From Marasmitruncus massiliensis (GTDB lineage: Bacteria > Bacillota > Clostridia > Oscillospirales > Ruminococcaceae), in contig NZ_FYDE01000005.1 in assembly GCF_900186535.1 (NCBI RefSeq), forward strand, positions 472,895 to 536,894: DNA of 64,000 nucleotides. Direction: 5' to 3'. Within the stretch, counting starts at the first letter, position 1, and each line of letters opens with the position of its first letter. The translations under genes and the position numbers were made by a program. Shown in pieces: positions 8,199 to 16,954 of the stretch. The notes beneath the pieces are model-generated. The model was not told the origin of the DNA. It did not search any database and was given only the letters and a program-made list of their open reading frames with translations.

Positions 8199-8453
8199 CC
8201 CGTTAAAGCCGACGAGTCCGTCTTTGGTGACTTTTCGGATTTGTTATAGAATTTGTCACGGACAATTTTTTTAAAAGAAGGCAAGAACCTCTGTTTGTAC
8301 ATTTGCGACATAAATTTAATGAAATTTTATGAAATAATTACAATTGTTCACTGAGCCCACTGTTACAGTATCATACCTTATCTCAAAGAAAAAGTCTATA
8401 CTTTTCTAAAAAAGTCTCTATAATATAAGTTACTTCAAAAGGAGGGTTATCGG

Positions 8454-10526
8454 ATGTTGAATCAAAGTGAAGCTGAAGAACAGCGTTATCTTGAAATGAT
8501 TTTGATAAAGCTCAGAAAAGCATTTCAGGATATAGATGACAAGATTATGAACTATGCTCACGAAATCCGTGAAAAGAAAAAATACATCTGGGAAAACCTC
8601 TCCCAGCTTGACTCGGTGGAAAAAGCGGACAACCGGATTGCTGTGAGTAACACGATCGCTTTCGGAGAAAAAGCGATTCTACAGAGGCAAAAACTTTCCA
8701 AACTGATCAACTCCCCCTACTTCGGAAGGATTGATTTCGTCAGGGATGATGAGATCAAAGAAAACGCTTTTTACATTGGGATTCACAATTTCGCGGAAGA
8801 AAACGAAAATAAAATATTAATTTATGACTGGCGAGCCCCGGTTTCCAGCCTGTTTTACGATTTTGAAGCCGGGCGAGCCAACTATTTAGCGCCAGCAGGG
8901 AAAATGGAAGGGAGAATCACCTTAAAACGGCAATACAAAATTAAAGACAGCCAAATGCAATACATGATCGAGAGCGCCCTTAATATTGACGACGAGGTTC
9001 TGCAGAAGGAACTGAGCCAGACTTCCAGCGAGCGCATGAAAAATATCGTTGCAACCATACAGAGGGAACAAAATGCAATTATTCGAAACGAGCAGGCAAG
9101 AGTGCTGATCATACAGGGCGTAGCGGGCTCCGGCAAAACCTCCATCGCCCTGCACCGAGTGGCCTTCCTGCTTTACCGCTTCAAAGATACGCTGAACTCA
9201 AAAGACATCCTGATTATCTCTCCGAACAAAGTTTTTGGAGATTATATCTCCAATGTCCTGCCGGAGCTTGGAGAGGAAGAAATCACTGATATCGGATTCG
9301 AAGAAATCGCAGCAAAGGAAATCGCCGGCAAGATAAAATTTCAGACTTTTGAGGAGCAGGTATCCGGGTTAATTGATGACCCTGACCAAAAACTGACCCG
9401 GCGTATCCGATATAAAGCGTCGACAGATTTTGTAAATGCGCTCAAATCTTTTCTGGCACATGCGGATGCAGAATACTTCCATCCGACAGACCTCCATGTT
9501 GATTCGGTTGTTGTTTCCAAAGAGGAACTGCAAAAGGGTTATGAAGCGATGAGGAGGCTGCCAATAAGGCATCGGCTCGAAAAGATAGCTGCCAGCGTCA
9601 TCGTCAAAAGTAAAAATAAGATGGATGGCAAAATGAAAGGTGCGACCACAAGGAAGGTGAAAGCAGCCATTCTGGAAATGTATGAATTTCAGGATGCGCT
9701 GTCTCTCTATCGGCATTTCTTCAATGTGATCGGGAAACCGAATCTTTTTCAGCTAAAGCAGAAAAACACGCTGGAATACGCCGACGTCTTTCCTTATGTT
9801 TTTGTTAAAATATTCATTGAGGGAGCAAAAGGAGACTACCGGAAGATTAAGCATCTGCTTATCGACGAAATGCAGGATTACTGCCCTGTCCAGTACGAAG
9901 TTCTGACCAAACTGTTCCACTGCAAAATAACGATTTTGGGCGACGCCAGCCAGTCGGTCAACCCATACAGTTCTTCGACATTGGAGTCAATCAGAAGCAT
10001 CTTTCCGGATGCCGACTGTGTGGAGCTCTGTAAAAGCTATCGTTCCACGACTGAGATCATGAATTTTGCCAAGAAGCTGAAACGAAGCAGCAAATTGATT
10101 CCTATCGAACGGCACGGTGACGAGCCAACGATTGAGAGGTGTTTCTCTGCGGACGACCAACTCTGCCTGCTTCAGAAGAGGATTCTGCAATTCGCCGACT
10201 CCAATTACCATACTCTTGGGATCATCTGCAAGACACAAAGTCAGGCAGCCGAGCTTTACGAACAGCTCAAGGATCAATTCCATAAAGTCAGTTTATTGAG
10301 TTTCAGCAGTACAGAATTTCATGACGGTGTGATAGTGTCAACAGCCCACATGGCAAAAGGCTTAGAATTCGATCAGGTGATCGTCCCATTCGCGGATGCT
10401 TCCACCTACCGGACAGAAATGGATCAGAGCATGCTGTATATTGCCTGCACCCGGGCCATGCATAAGCTGGAGCTCATGTATTTCAATAACCTTTCGCCGT
10501 ATTTGAACAAGGGGAAAAGAATGTAA
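8454..10526 (+). CDS. helD: HelD-like superfamily 1 helicase (RNA polymerase recycling factor)
   Basis: A 690-residue UvrD/Rep-like ATPase. The first ~200 residues contain a long coiled coil (residues 5-60) and the YDWRAPVSSLFYDFE segment typical of HelD. Walker A is GVAGSGKTS (222-230), Walker B LLIDEMQDYCPVQYE, then LGDASQSVNPY and the C-terminal STAHMAKGLEFDQVIVP helicase motif. HelD binds RNA polymerase and frees stalled complexes using ATP. Start ATG follows AAAAGGAGGG, with TATAAT at 8419 as likely -10. It is monocistronic and looks intact. Confidence 0.92.
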   Translation: MLNQSEAEEQRYLEMILIKLRKAFQDIDDKIMNYAHEIREKKKYIWENLSQLDSVEKADNRIAVSNTIAFGEKAILQRQKLSKLINSPYFGRIDFVRDDEIKENAFYIGIHNFAEENENKILIYDWRAPVSSLFYDFEAGRANYLAPAGKMEGRITLKRQYKIKDSQMQYMIESALNIDDEVLQKELSQTSSERMKNIVATIQREQNAIIRNEQARVLIIQGVAGSGKTSIALHRVAFLLYRFKDTLNSKDILIISPNKVFGDYISNVLPELGEEEITDIGFEEIAAKEIAGKIKFQTFEEQVSGLIDDPDQKLTRRIRYKASTDFVNALKSFLAHADAEYFHPTDLHVDSVVVSKEELQKGYEAMRRLPIRHRLEKIAASVIVKSKNKMDGKMKGATTRKVKAAILEMYEFQDALSLYRHFFNVIGKPNLFQLKQKNTLEYADVFPYVFVKIFIEGAKGDYRKIKHLLIDEMQDYCPVQYEVLTKLFHCKITILGDASQSVNPYSSSTLESIRSIFPDADCVELCKSYRSTTEIMNFAKKLKRSSKLIPIERHGDEPTIERCFSADDQLCLLQKRILQFADSNYHTLGIICKTQSQAAELYEQLKDQFHKVSLLSFSSTEFHDGVIVSTAHMAKGLEFDQVIVPFADASTYRTEMDQSMLYIACTRAMHKLELMYFNNLSPYLNKGKRM

Positions 10527-10802
10527 AACGGGTACTAATGAGAAGAGTATGCAGAATAAGATTTCCTTAAGGATGTTTACCGTAAAGTATGATTTTGTTT
10601 TGGGTATACCGCAGGAGATATAATCTGAAATTTTTTCAGTCTACTGTGAAGCTCAAACAGCCCCTTAACTTAGCATGAAGCCGGTTACTGTATACTTGCA
10701 AATTTTGCATTACGTTGATATTGCTGAAACAGATTGTTCAGTCATATGTTGATATGGTAGAAATTTTCCGGAGCATGTGACGGTGAAATTTAAAGTTGCT
10801 TT

Positions 10803-10936
10803 TGACTTTGATGCGTCCCAGCCAAACAAAATTGAATATCGCTTTGAAAAGACTGCTGACCGGACAGAACTGAAAGCAAGCTAAATACCGGATACGCAAA
10901 ACAACCACCCAGCAATGGGTGTGGTTGTTTCTGTTA
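10803..10936 (+). repeat. 134-bp dispersed repeat, copy 1 (gene tail plus terminator)
   Basis: Nearly identical to 40950-41081. In copy 1 an open frame from about 10770 reads VTVKFKVAFDFDASQPNKIE... and stops at TAA (10882-10884), so the repeat appears to be the 3' end of a lost gene. It ends with the hairpin AACAACCACCCA-GCAA-TGGGTGTGGTTGTT (10899-10930). The upstream stretch 10527-10770 shows no intact gene. Confidence 0.8.
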
Positions 10937-10956
10937 ATCAGGGAGATGAAAAGTTA

Positions 10957-11349
10957 ATGAGTCTTAGAATTTTTTTAATAATTCTTGGAGCCTTTTTATT
11001 CTTTTCAGGAGTAAGAGGTTGGGTAAAACAAACTAGTATTCTTAAAAATGGAATACGGAAAACAGGAATTATTATAAGATATGAATGGTATGGGCCACCA
11101 TTTAAAAAGAGCCTATGGCCAATCATTCAATTTGATTTTGATGGACAAACTTTAGAGTTGAAGCCTGAGACGATACCAGTAAATTACTGCAAAGAAGTCG
11201 GAAGCCAAATAAAAATTATATATTGGAATAAATACCCGGAAACTGTTGCATTACAAGATCAATACTATTGGTTAATGTACGTACCAATTATGTTATTGGG
11301 TATCCTTACCCCATTAATTGGCCAATTCATTAATTTGAGTAGATCTTAG
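10957..11349 (+). CDS. DUF3592-like small membrane protein
   Basis: A 130-residue protein with one hydrophobic helix at each end (LRIFLIILGAFLFFSGV and YWLMYVPIMLLGILTPLIG). Between them is a beta-rich extracytoplasmic domain (IRKTGIIIRYEWYGPP ... IIQFDFDGQTLELKP ... IKIIYWNKYPE), the typical DUF3592 arrangement. Start at 10957 fits the GGGAGATG ribosome binding site, better than the ATG inside the upstream repeat. The gene is AT-rich compared with flanking genes and lies between two debris regions, suggesting acquisition. Function unknown. Confidence 0.7.
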   Translation: MSLRIFLIILGAFLFFSGVRGWVKQTSILKNGIRKTGIIIRYEWYGPPFKKSLWPIIQFDFDGQTLELKPETIPVNYCKEVGSQIKIIYWNKYPETVALQDQYYWLMYVPIMLLGILTPLIGQFINLSRS

Positions 11350-11394
11350 TTTAAGAAATTATAATAATTATAATAAAGTGATTCAGTATCGAAA

Positions 11395-11800
11395 TTGAAC
11401 GCAACGCAGAGATCACATCTACTGTACAGTCGTGGGACGGCCAAAACATCGTGGCGGAAGTCGTCACGACGGAACTATGACAGCGCGTTATCTGCGCGGA
11501 ATCAATCTCATTGCGCGCGAACAGGACGGCACCAACCAGTATTACCTGTTCAATGCCCACCGAGACCGTTATCCAACGCACGGACGTGTGGGGCAATGTG
11601 CTTAAAACCTGCCGCTACGATGCGTTCGGCAACGAGCAGAACCCTGAAAAGTTGGATTCTAACCCCTTCCGCTACTGTGGGGAGTACTTCGACAGAGAAA
11701 CCGGTGAACTCTATCTCCGTGCGAGGTATTATAATCCGGAAATTGGAAGGTTTAGCGAAGGCATTACAGGCTATAACTTTTTGACAGACCAGTATAAACG
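11395..11800 (+). pseudogene. RHS-repeat core domain fragment, multiply frameshifted
   Basis: Pieces of an RHS/YD-repeat protein in different frames: SWDGQNIVAEV, then MTARYLRGINLIAREQDGTN, then RTDVWGNVLKTCRYDAFGN and YCGEYFDRETGELYLRARYY, the conserved RHS-associated core. At least two frameshifts (about 11468 and 11563) separate them. RHS proteins are large secreted or surface toxins whose variable C-terminus follows this core. Only the core end remains, with no toxin or immunity gene behind it. Confidence 0.82.
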
Positions 11801-11830
11801 CCGAATAGCCGTCTGAAAAGCGGCCTGCTA

Positions 11831-11946
11831 CTCAGATTTCCTGGTTCAGCCGCTCAATGACATTGTTGGTACGGGTGCGCGTCAAATGCTCGGGTGAGAA
11901 ATCTACATAAGTGAGCGCCTCTTCAGCACCGTTTTCCACCTTTTTT
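11831..11946 (-). pseudogene. IS256-family transposase C-terminal fragment
   Basis: On the minus strand the frame reads EEALTYVDFSPEHLTRTRT then NNVIERLNQEI and stops. This matches the conserved end of Mutator/IS256 transposases (R-T-N-x-x-E-R-x-N-x-E-I). The N-terminal and catalytic parts are absent. The following bases to 12180 contain no recognisable intact gene. Confidence 0.75.
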
Positions 11947-12231
11947 CAGTCACATCCCCTGCCGTTCGGCTACCGCAGCCTTGGCTTTCTCCCTGAAGAG
12001 ATAGTATCTTGGTAAGATTCCTGCTGTAGTGGCCGCTACCGCAACCCTGGTGGTGAACTTCGGTAAATACACAAGCTGGTGTTTTATGGTTGATGAGAAA
12101 AACAACAAAAGAAGTTTACACTTAAAAATGTTGCATCGTTATTATGTTTATGTTAATGTTAATATAATAAATAGTAATATGTGATTTTGAAAGGCAGGGA
12201 AAGATGTACACGGCTGTGTGCGCGATTATAT

Positions 12232-13005
12232 ATGAGAGCAGTGCGATTAAAACAAATAGAACAGTATATCTCTGAACGAGAGTTTGTTACAATCAATGAA
12301 TTGTGTGAATATTTTGCTGTCCACAAGAATACCATGCGGGCAGATATTAACGAGTTGGCTGAACGTGGGATCGTAGAAAAACGATATGGCGGGGTATCCT
12401 ACAAATCTTACTATCTACCTACTTCATATGATGAACGAACTGCTTTGAACGTGGAATCAAAAGAGATTATTGGACGCTTAGCTGCTCCACTTTTGGACGA
12501 TGATGATGTGGTTTATGTAGACTCTGGAACAACAGCACCGATGCTGTTTCGAGAGCCTGCTCAATTGCCAAAACGACTAACGGTAATTACAAATAGCCTT
12601 TCTGTAATCAATTGGTGTTTTCAGAATTCAGATTATAATATTTTTGCCCTGCCGGGAAAGGGTGACCGGCAGCTAAACTCATTTGCCAGTCTGGAGACAA
12701 TAGAGAGTGTACGTGCCTATAATATCCAGAAAGCATTTCTTGGAATTCGTGGAATTTCAAGAAATGGGGATCTGTCATCAGCTTCTCCCGTTGATGCAAA
12801 ATTGAAGACTACAATCCTAGAGATTAGCCAACAATGCATTTTAATGGCTGGCGCTGAAAAGCTCAACAACCCGGCAATGCTGAATTTTGCGCGTATGGAC
12901 GCAATGGATATGTGGGTGTGTGATCAAGCGACTAATGCGGTGAAACAGTTGGCTGAACGAATGCATGTGCAGTTGATAAGTCCGGCCATTGCGGGGAAAA
13001 TATAA
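12232..13005 (+). CDS. DeoR family transcriptional regulator
   Basis: About 257 residues: an N-terminal DeoR helix-turn-helix (IEQYISEREFVTINELCEYF ... NTMRADINELAERG) and a C-terminal sugar-phosphate sensor domain with VDSGTT and the ITNSL motif. The start is uncertain: ATG 12232 lacks a good ribosome binding site, while GTG 12181 is in frame 17 codons earlier. It lies upstream of a degraded FGGY kinase/polyol dehydrogenase set and probably controlled it through the dyad at 13079-13123. Confidence 0.85.
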   Translation: MRAVRLKQIEQYISEREFVTINELCEYFAVHKNTMRADINELAERGIVEKRYGGVSYKSYYLPTSYDERTALNVESKEIIGRLAAPLLDDDDVVYVDSGTTAPMLFREPAQLPKRLTVITNSLSVINWCFQNSDYNIFALPGKGDRQLNSFASLETIESVRAYNIQKAFLGIRGISRNGDLSSASPVDAKLKTTILEISQQCILMAGAEKLNNPAMLNFARMDAMDMWVCDQATNAVKQLAERMHVQLISPAIAGKI

Positions 13006-13067
13006 AAATAACACTGATAAGAAATAATAATATGACAATAATATAACAAAAACAAAACAAAATCGTA

Positions 13068-13096
13068 TTGACAAAGCGCTACCAATGTGCTAATAT
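13068..13096 (+). promoter_or_regulatory. promoter of the kinase/polyol dehydrogenase operon
   Basis: TTGACA (13068-13073), 17-base spacer, TAATAT (13091-13096). It lies 60 bases upstream of the kinase start codon. Confidence 0.75.
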
Positions 13097-13123
13097 GACC
13101 ACAGTCAGTTAACACATTGGTAG
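13079..13123. promoter_or_regulatory. inverted-repeat operator spanning the promoter
   Basis: CTACCAATGTG (13079-13089) and its perfect complement CACATTGGTAG (13113-13123) flank 23 bases holding the -10 and start point. Because the left arm lies inside the -35/-10 spacer it would not be transcribed, so a protein-binding dyad is more likely than an attenuator, even though T6 follows. The DeoR protein is the natural candidate. Confidence 0.55.
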
Positions 13124-13156
13124 TTTTTTGTGATATTTGTGAATACGAGGTGTAAC

Positions 13157-14649
13157 ATGGTTCCAAGCATCCTGGCAATTGATATTGGCACGTCCTCCTG
13201 TAAGGCTGCAGTATTTTCTGAAGATGGACAGTTGCTTGCTTTGGGTAAGGGACGTTATTCCCTACTCTTTCCAGAGAAAGGGCAGGTCGAGCAGAATCCA
13301 AAGGAAATCTTTGAAGGAGTTGGGCAGGCGATCCAGGCGCTAAATAAGGGTGGAAGTGATCTGTCGCAAGTTCAAGCGATTTCTTTCAGTGCGCAAATTT
13401 TTGCACAATGCTTGGTGGACAAAGCGGGAGAGCCGCTTACAAATCTGATTTCCTGGATGGATGGGCGCGCGCGGAAAGAAGCGCAGGTGTTTACTCAGAA
13501 GTTTTCGGCAACGCGGGTGGAAGAACTGACTGGAATGGATATGGTGGTAACACCGGCCTACGGTGTTACTAAACTGTGCTGGCTCCAAAAACATCAGCCT
13601 GAACCGGTACGCTGTGCGTACCGGTTTATTCAGATCAAAGATTATGTGATTTATCGATTGACAGGCAATTGGTATCGGATCCCACCAGTTTAAAAGGATT
13701 GGTACACGCACACACTGGCCGCCCGGTTCCGGAGATTTTTTCCTTTACGGGCACATCAGAATCGTTGCTGCCGCAGGTAAAGCAGCCTTACGAAAGAGCG
13801 GGGGAACTTCGTGCAGGTGTTGCGGGATTTGAAGCCCTTCCCGTAGGAATTCCAGTTGTTGTTGGCTGGAATGATATGAATGCAGCCTTTCTGGGAATGG
13901 GGGCGCTTACAAATGGTTTTGTGGGTTTGAATTTGACCGGGACTTCAGAACATCTTGGGTGCGTGGGTCCCTGCGTTCATGTTGCAAGAGAAGCATATCT
14001 GGGTGTCAATCGTGTGCTGTTTTTAGATGACCGGGAAGCCTTCTATGGGGTTACATCTTCTGGTGGTCAGGCGGTAGAGTGGTTTGTAAAGGATCTGATG
14101 GGGGCAAAAGATGTCCATGATTACTTCAACAAACTGTTTGAAAATCAGGATGAAATCCCGCTGGCAAGCAATGACAATCTGCTCTTTCTGCCTTATATCG
14201 AAGGTGAACGCAATCCGTGGAATAACCCGGAAGTGCGCGGGGTCTTTTTTGGACTCAGCCGTAGCCATCGGCAAATTTATTTAGCAGTCGCCGTGTTGGA
14301 AGGCGTGTGTTTTGCCCTGCGGGCCATTTATGACCAGCTGCCAGTGAAGCCTGAACAGATGATTGTTTCTGGTGGGGCCAGTACGGATGATTTATGGAAC
14401 CAGATGAAGGCAAATGTGATGAATGCCCCTTTTGTCAAGCTGAATACCACCGAGGCCGGCTGTACTGGAGCAGCTATTCTAGCATTATCGATACTTCATC
14501 TGGGAATGTCGTTTAAAGAAGGCACGGCTAAGATCGTGCGTCCCATACAGACTTATCGACCGGATGCGGATAGATGTGCACGGTACGAAAAAAATATCAG
14601 CAGTTTTTGGCGCTGTATTATCACTTGGAAAAGCCGTTGTTTAACATGA
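13157..14649 (+). pseudogene. FGGY-family carbohydrate kinase, single -1 frameshift
   Basis: The first part (ATG 13157 after GAGGTG) has the phosphate-binding AIDIGTSSCKAAVF, ISFSAQ and WMDGRA motifs of xylulokinase-like FGGY kinases and ends in the wrong frame just after RLTGNW. The rest of the family continues at once in the next frame from about 13669: VSDPTSLKG, the GWNDMNAAFLG substrate region, GLNLTGTSEH and the C-terminal GGASTDDLW ATP-site motif. One missing G in the TTGG run near 13669 explains the break (TGG GTA would restore NWVSD). Either the gene is inactivated or a base was lost in sequencing. A sugar or polyol would be the substrate. Confidence 0.85.
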
Positions 14650-14662
14650 AGGAGGAGTAAGC

Positions 14663-15516
14663 ATGAATGCAATGATTTTTGGCGGTGGAAAAATAGCACG
14701 CGGATTTATTGGACATTTGCTGAGCCGCAGCGGATTTCATATTACATATGTCGAGTTAAATGAAGAACTGGTCAGAAGTCTCAACCAATGCGGAAAGTAT
14801 TATGTGAATGTGATGGGAAATCCGGACGCCTGCCAGTGGGTTACGGACTTCGACTGTATTTCGCTGCGGGATGTTCCGGCTATTGCTAAAGCCCTTGTTA
14901 AAGCTGATATCGTATTTATGGCGGTTGGCGGAAAGAATCTGGACAGTTTAGCGGCTACGATTGCGGATGCATATAAGTTGGCAGAACCGGAACTGGGTAC
15001 GAGAGAGAGAACAATTATTACCTGCGAAAACTGAGAAGAACCCGCCAGCCAGCTCCATGCAGCAATTTTACGGAACTTGAGAACTCCGGAGACGAAAGAA
15101 TCCTTTGAAGCGCATATGAGCGTTTCAGAAGCGGTTATCATGCGGTCAGGTGTTGAAGCGACAGACGAAATACTGCAGATTGATCCCAATGCGGTTTCGG
15201 TTACTGATTTTTGGGAACTGCCCATCGACCGCAGCCGCATGAAGGGGGAATTGATCGCATTGTGGGGACATTGCGCCTTGTAGAGCGCCATAAAATGACC
15301 TACACGGCACTTGCTACGACGTTGGCGGCTGCAATCTATTACCCGGCGACCAATCCGAAGGACCCAACGGCCGAAGAACTGCACAGACTGCGTGAGGAAC
15401 AGGGTATAGACGCTGTGTTAGAGCGGGTCTGCCATATTATGCCGAGTGAGCCGGCAGCAAAGATTGTAAAAGAACAAATTTCGTTTTTAAAGAAAAAGGG
15501 GTGGCTGCATGTCTGA
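14663..15516 (+). pseudogene. mannitol dehydrogenase family protein, nonsense codon plus frameshift
   Basis: Begins with AGGAGG and MNAMIFGGGKIARGF, the NAD-binding start of mannitol-1-phosphate 5-dehydrogenases. An in-frame TGA (15032-15034) follows TCEN, where the family continues. The frame then runs on through EEPASQLHAAILRN to FWELPIDRSRMKG. A second break in the G5 run near 15245 moves the remainder (GIDRIVGTLRLVERHKMTY...) into another frame, ending at 15516. One added G restores it. This would be an NAD-dependent hexitol-phosphate or polyol oxidoreductase. Two lesions make real decay likely. Confidence 0.82.
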
Positions 15517-16456
15517 ACGTGTAGTTATCATTGGTGCTGGCGGAAGTGGCCGCGGCTTTTTGGCTCGGCTGTTGCAGGCGGATGGGGCGGCCCTGTGTTT
15601 TGTAGATCAGGATGAGCGCTTAATTCGTGCATTGCAGAAAAACGGCTGCTATCGAATTCAAGTGGGAGAACAGACGCCTCGGACTGTAATCAGGGACTAC
15701 GAAGCGTTCCCGGTTTCCAGTGAAGCAGCTATTCAGCGTGTGGCGGAGACCGACTGGGTTTTTACCTCGGTGGGCGAAGAACATCTGGCGGAGTTGGCCC
15801 CTTTTCTGAAGCAGGCCAGTCAAAAACGGGGAGAACGGTCGCTGCCGGTGATCGCGTGTGAAAATGGGATTGCACCCAAAGTCACGCTGCGAAAAGCACT
15901 GGGGGAATCTGCTGAGCAGAACATCTTGGTGACACAGGGCGTCATTTTTTGCACCAGCATTCCGGTGTCCAACGGCAGTTTAGATATTTTATCCGAAGAT
16001 TATTCGGAACAGCCGTATGATGTGGATGAAGCACTGTTCCAGATGCCTTTTGCGCATTTTCCGGCAACACGGAATTTTGCACAGTTACTCCAACGGAAAA
16101 TTTATACCTATAACTGCTTGAGTGCCTGCATTGCTTACCTAGGTGCCTATTTGGGATATACTGTCTATTCTCAGGCGGCCAATGACCCCCAGGTGAGGCG
16201 ATATTGTGACCATCTAAGTGTCGGACTCAATCGTGCACTTTGTAAAAATATGGGGACGGCGCCGGAGGAACAGAAAGCATTTGCAGAGCAGGCGCTAAAA
16301 AAGTTTTCTAATCCTGCCGATTTTCCGACGCGAGAGAATAATCCCTTGCTTTTTCAAAGCGACCTTGATTTTACGACTTCCGTAGACTTTGCGGCTTTCA
16401 TTGAAAACGGTTTCCACAGTATCCTTAAGTTCGGTTTTAGCGGAAGTCCTTGTTGA
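15509..16456 (+). pseudogene. second mannitol dehydrogenase family protein, C-terminus replaced by IS3 remnant
   Basis: Overlaps the preceding gene by 8 bases. The N-terminal Rossmann motif VVIIGAGGSGRGFLARLL, the ACENG segment and YTYNCLSACIAYLGAY are intact and match mannitol-1-phosphate/fructuronate-type dehydrogenases. Family similarity stops after KKFSNP (about 16316), where the reverse strand becomes an IS3 transposase. The remaining 46 or so codons to 16456 are read-through of the insertion. The all-helical C-terminal domain is therefore incomplete and the protein is probably inactive. Confidence 0.8.
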
Positions 16457-16890
16457 TTCATAATAGTAGGTGCTGCGAGCAATGCGAAGGATTCTGCACA
16501 TCGCTGATATTGAGTATTTGTGAGCATTGCTCCGGATTACTTCTACTTTTGTGCGAATATTAGCGCTGCTTGTTTTAGAATATCATTCTCCATTTTGAGC
16601 TGCTGATTTTCCTTGCGCAACCGGATCAGTCCTTGTTCCTCCGGGGTTCTGTTATCGCACTCTTTGGCAGAACCGGTGGCATTGATCCGTTTGATCCAGC
16701 GTTCAACTACTGTAGGAGCCAGATCGTACTCACGGCAGATTTCAGATTTGGGTTTGCGTTATACAGCTGGACAATCTGGTGCTTGAATTCATCATTGAAA
16801 GATCGGCGTCGTCTTTTTCTGTTCATGCTATTAATCTCCTTTTCAACTTGATATTAGCATAGAACTAAAATTTCTGTCTAGTTTAGTGTA
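16310..16890 (-). mobile_element. IS3-family insertion sequence remnant
   Basis: On the minus strand, orfA starts with ATG at 16826 (NRKRRRRSFNDEFKHQIVQL) and shifts frame near KPKSEICREYDLAPTVVERW before its stop at 16543. It keeps the leucine-zipper-like LRKENQQLKMENDILKQAA. orfB begins at 16501 (MCRILRIARSTYYYE, VYGSRKIKVALKKQG) but is cut after about 65 codons, so the DDE catalytic part is gone. The right end near 16890 reads TACACTAAACTAGACAG inward. The left boundary lies inside the dehydrogenase gene. Confidence 0.85.
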
Positions 16891-16904
16891 GCCGATCCAC
16901 TCCA

Positions 16905-16928
16905 CCGCTCCCAAAGGGCGGCTTTTTT
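16905..16928 (+). terminator. weak terminator-like hairpin
   Basis: CCGCTCCC-AAA-GGGCGG with bulges, followed by T7. It lies after the IS remnant and before the stop of the convergent dctM. Confidence 0.45.
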
Positions 16929-16954
16929 TATGCTCTTAGAGTATATTGGGTTAC

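Noticed and set aside
8174-8240. Hammerhead-ribozyme-like CTGATATGG and GACGAGTCC pieces
   Set aside because: The conserved CTGANGA and GAAA cores are not both present in the needed arrangement.
15032-15034. TGA in the mannitol-dehydrogenase-like gene as a selenocysteine codon
   Set aside because: The family has no redox Cys at this place, no SECIS-like stem follows at once, and the gene has a second frameshift, so decay is the simpler reading.
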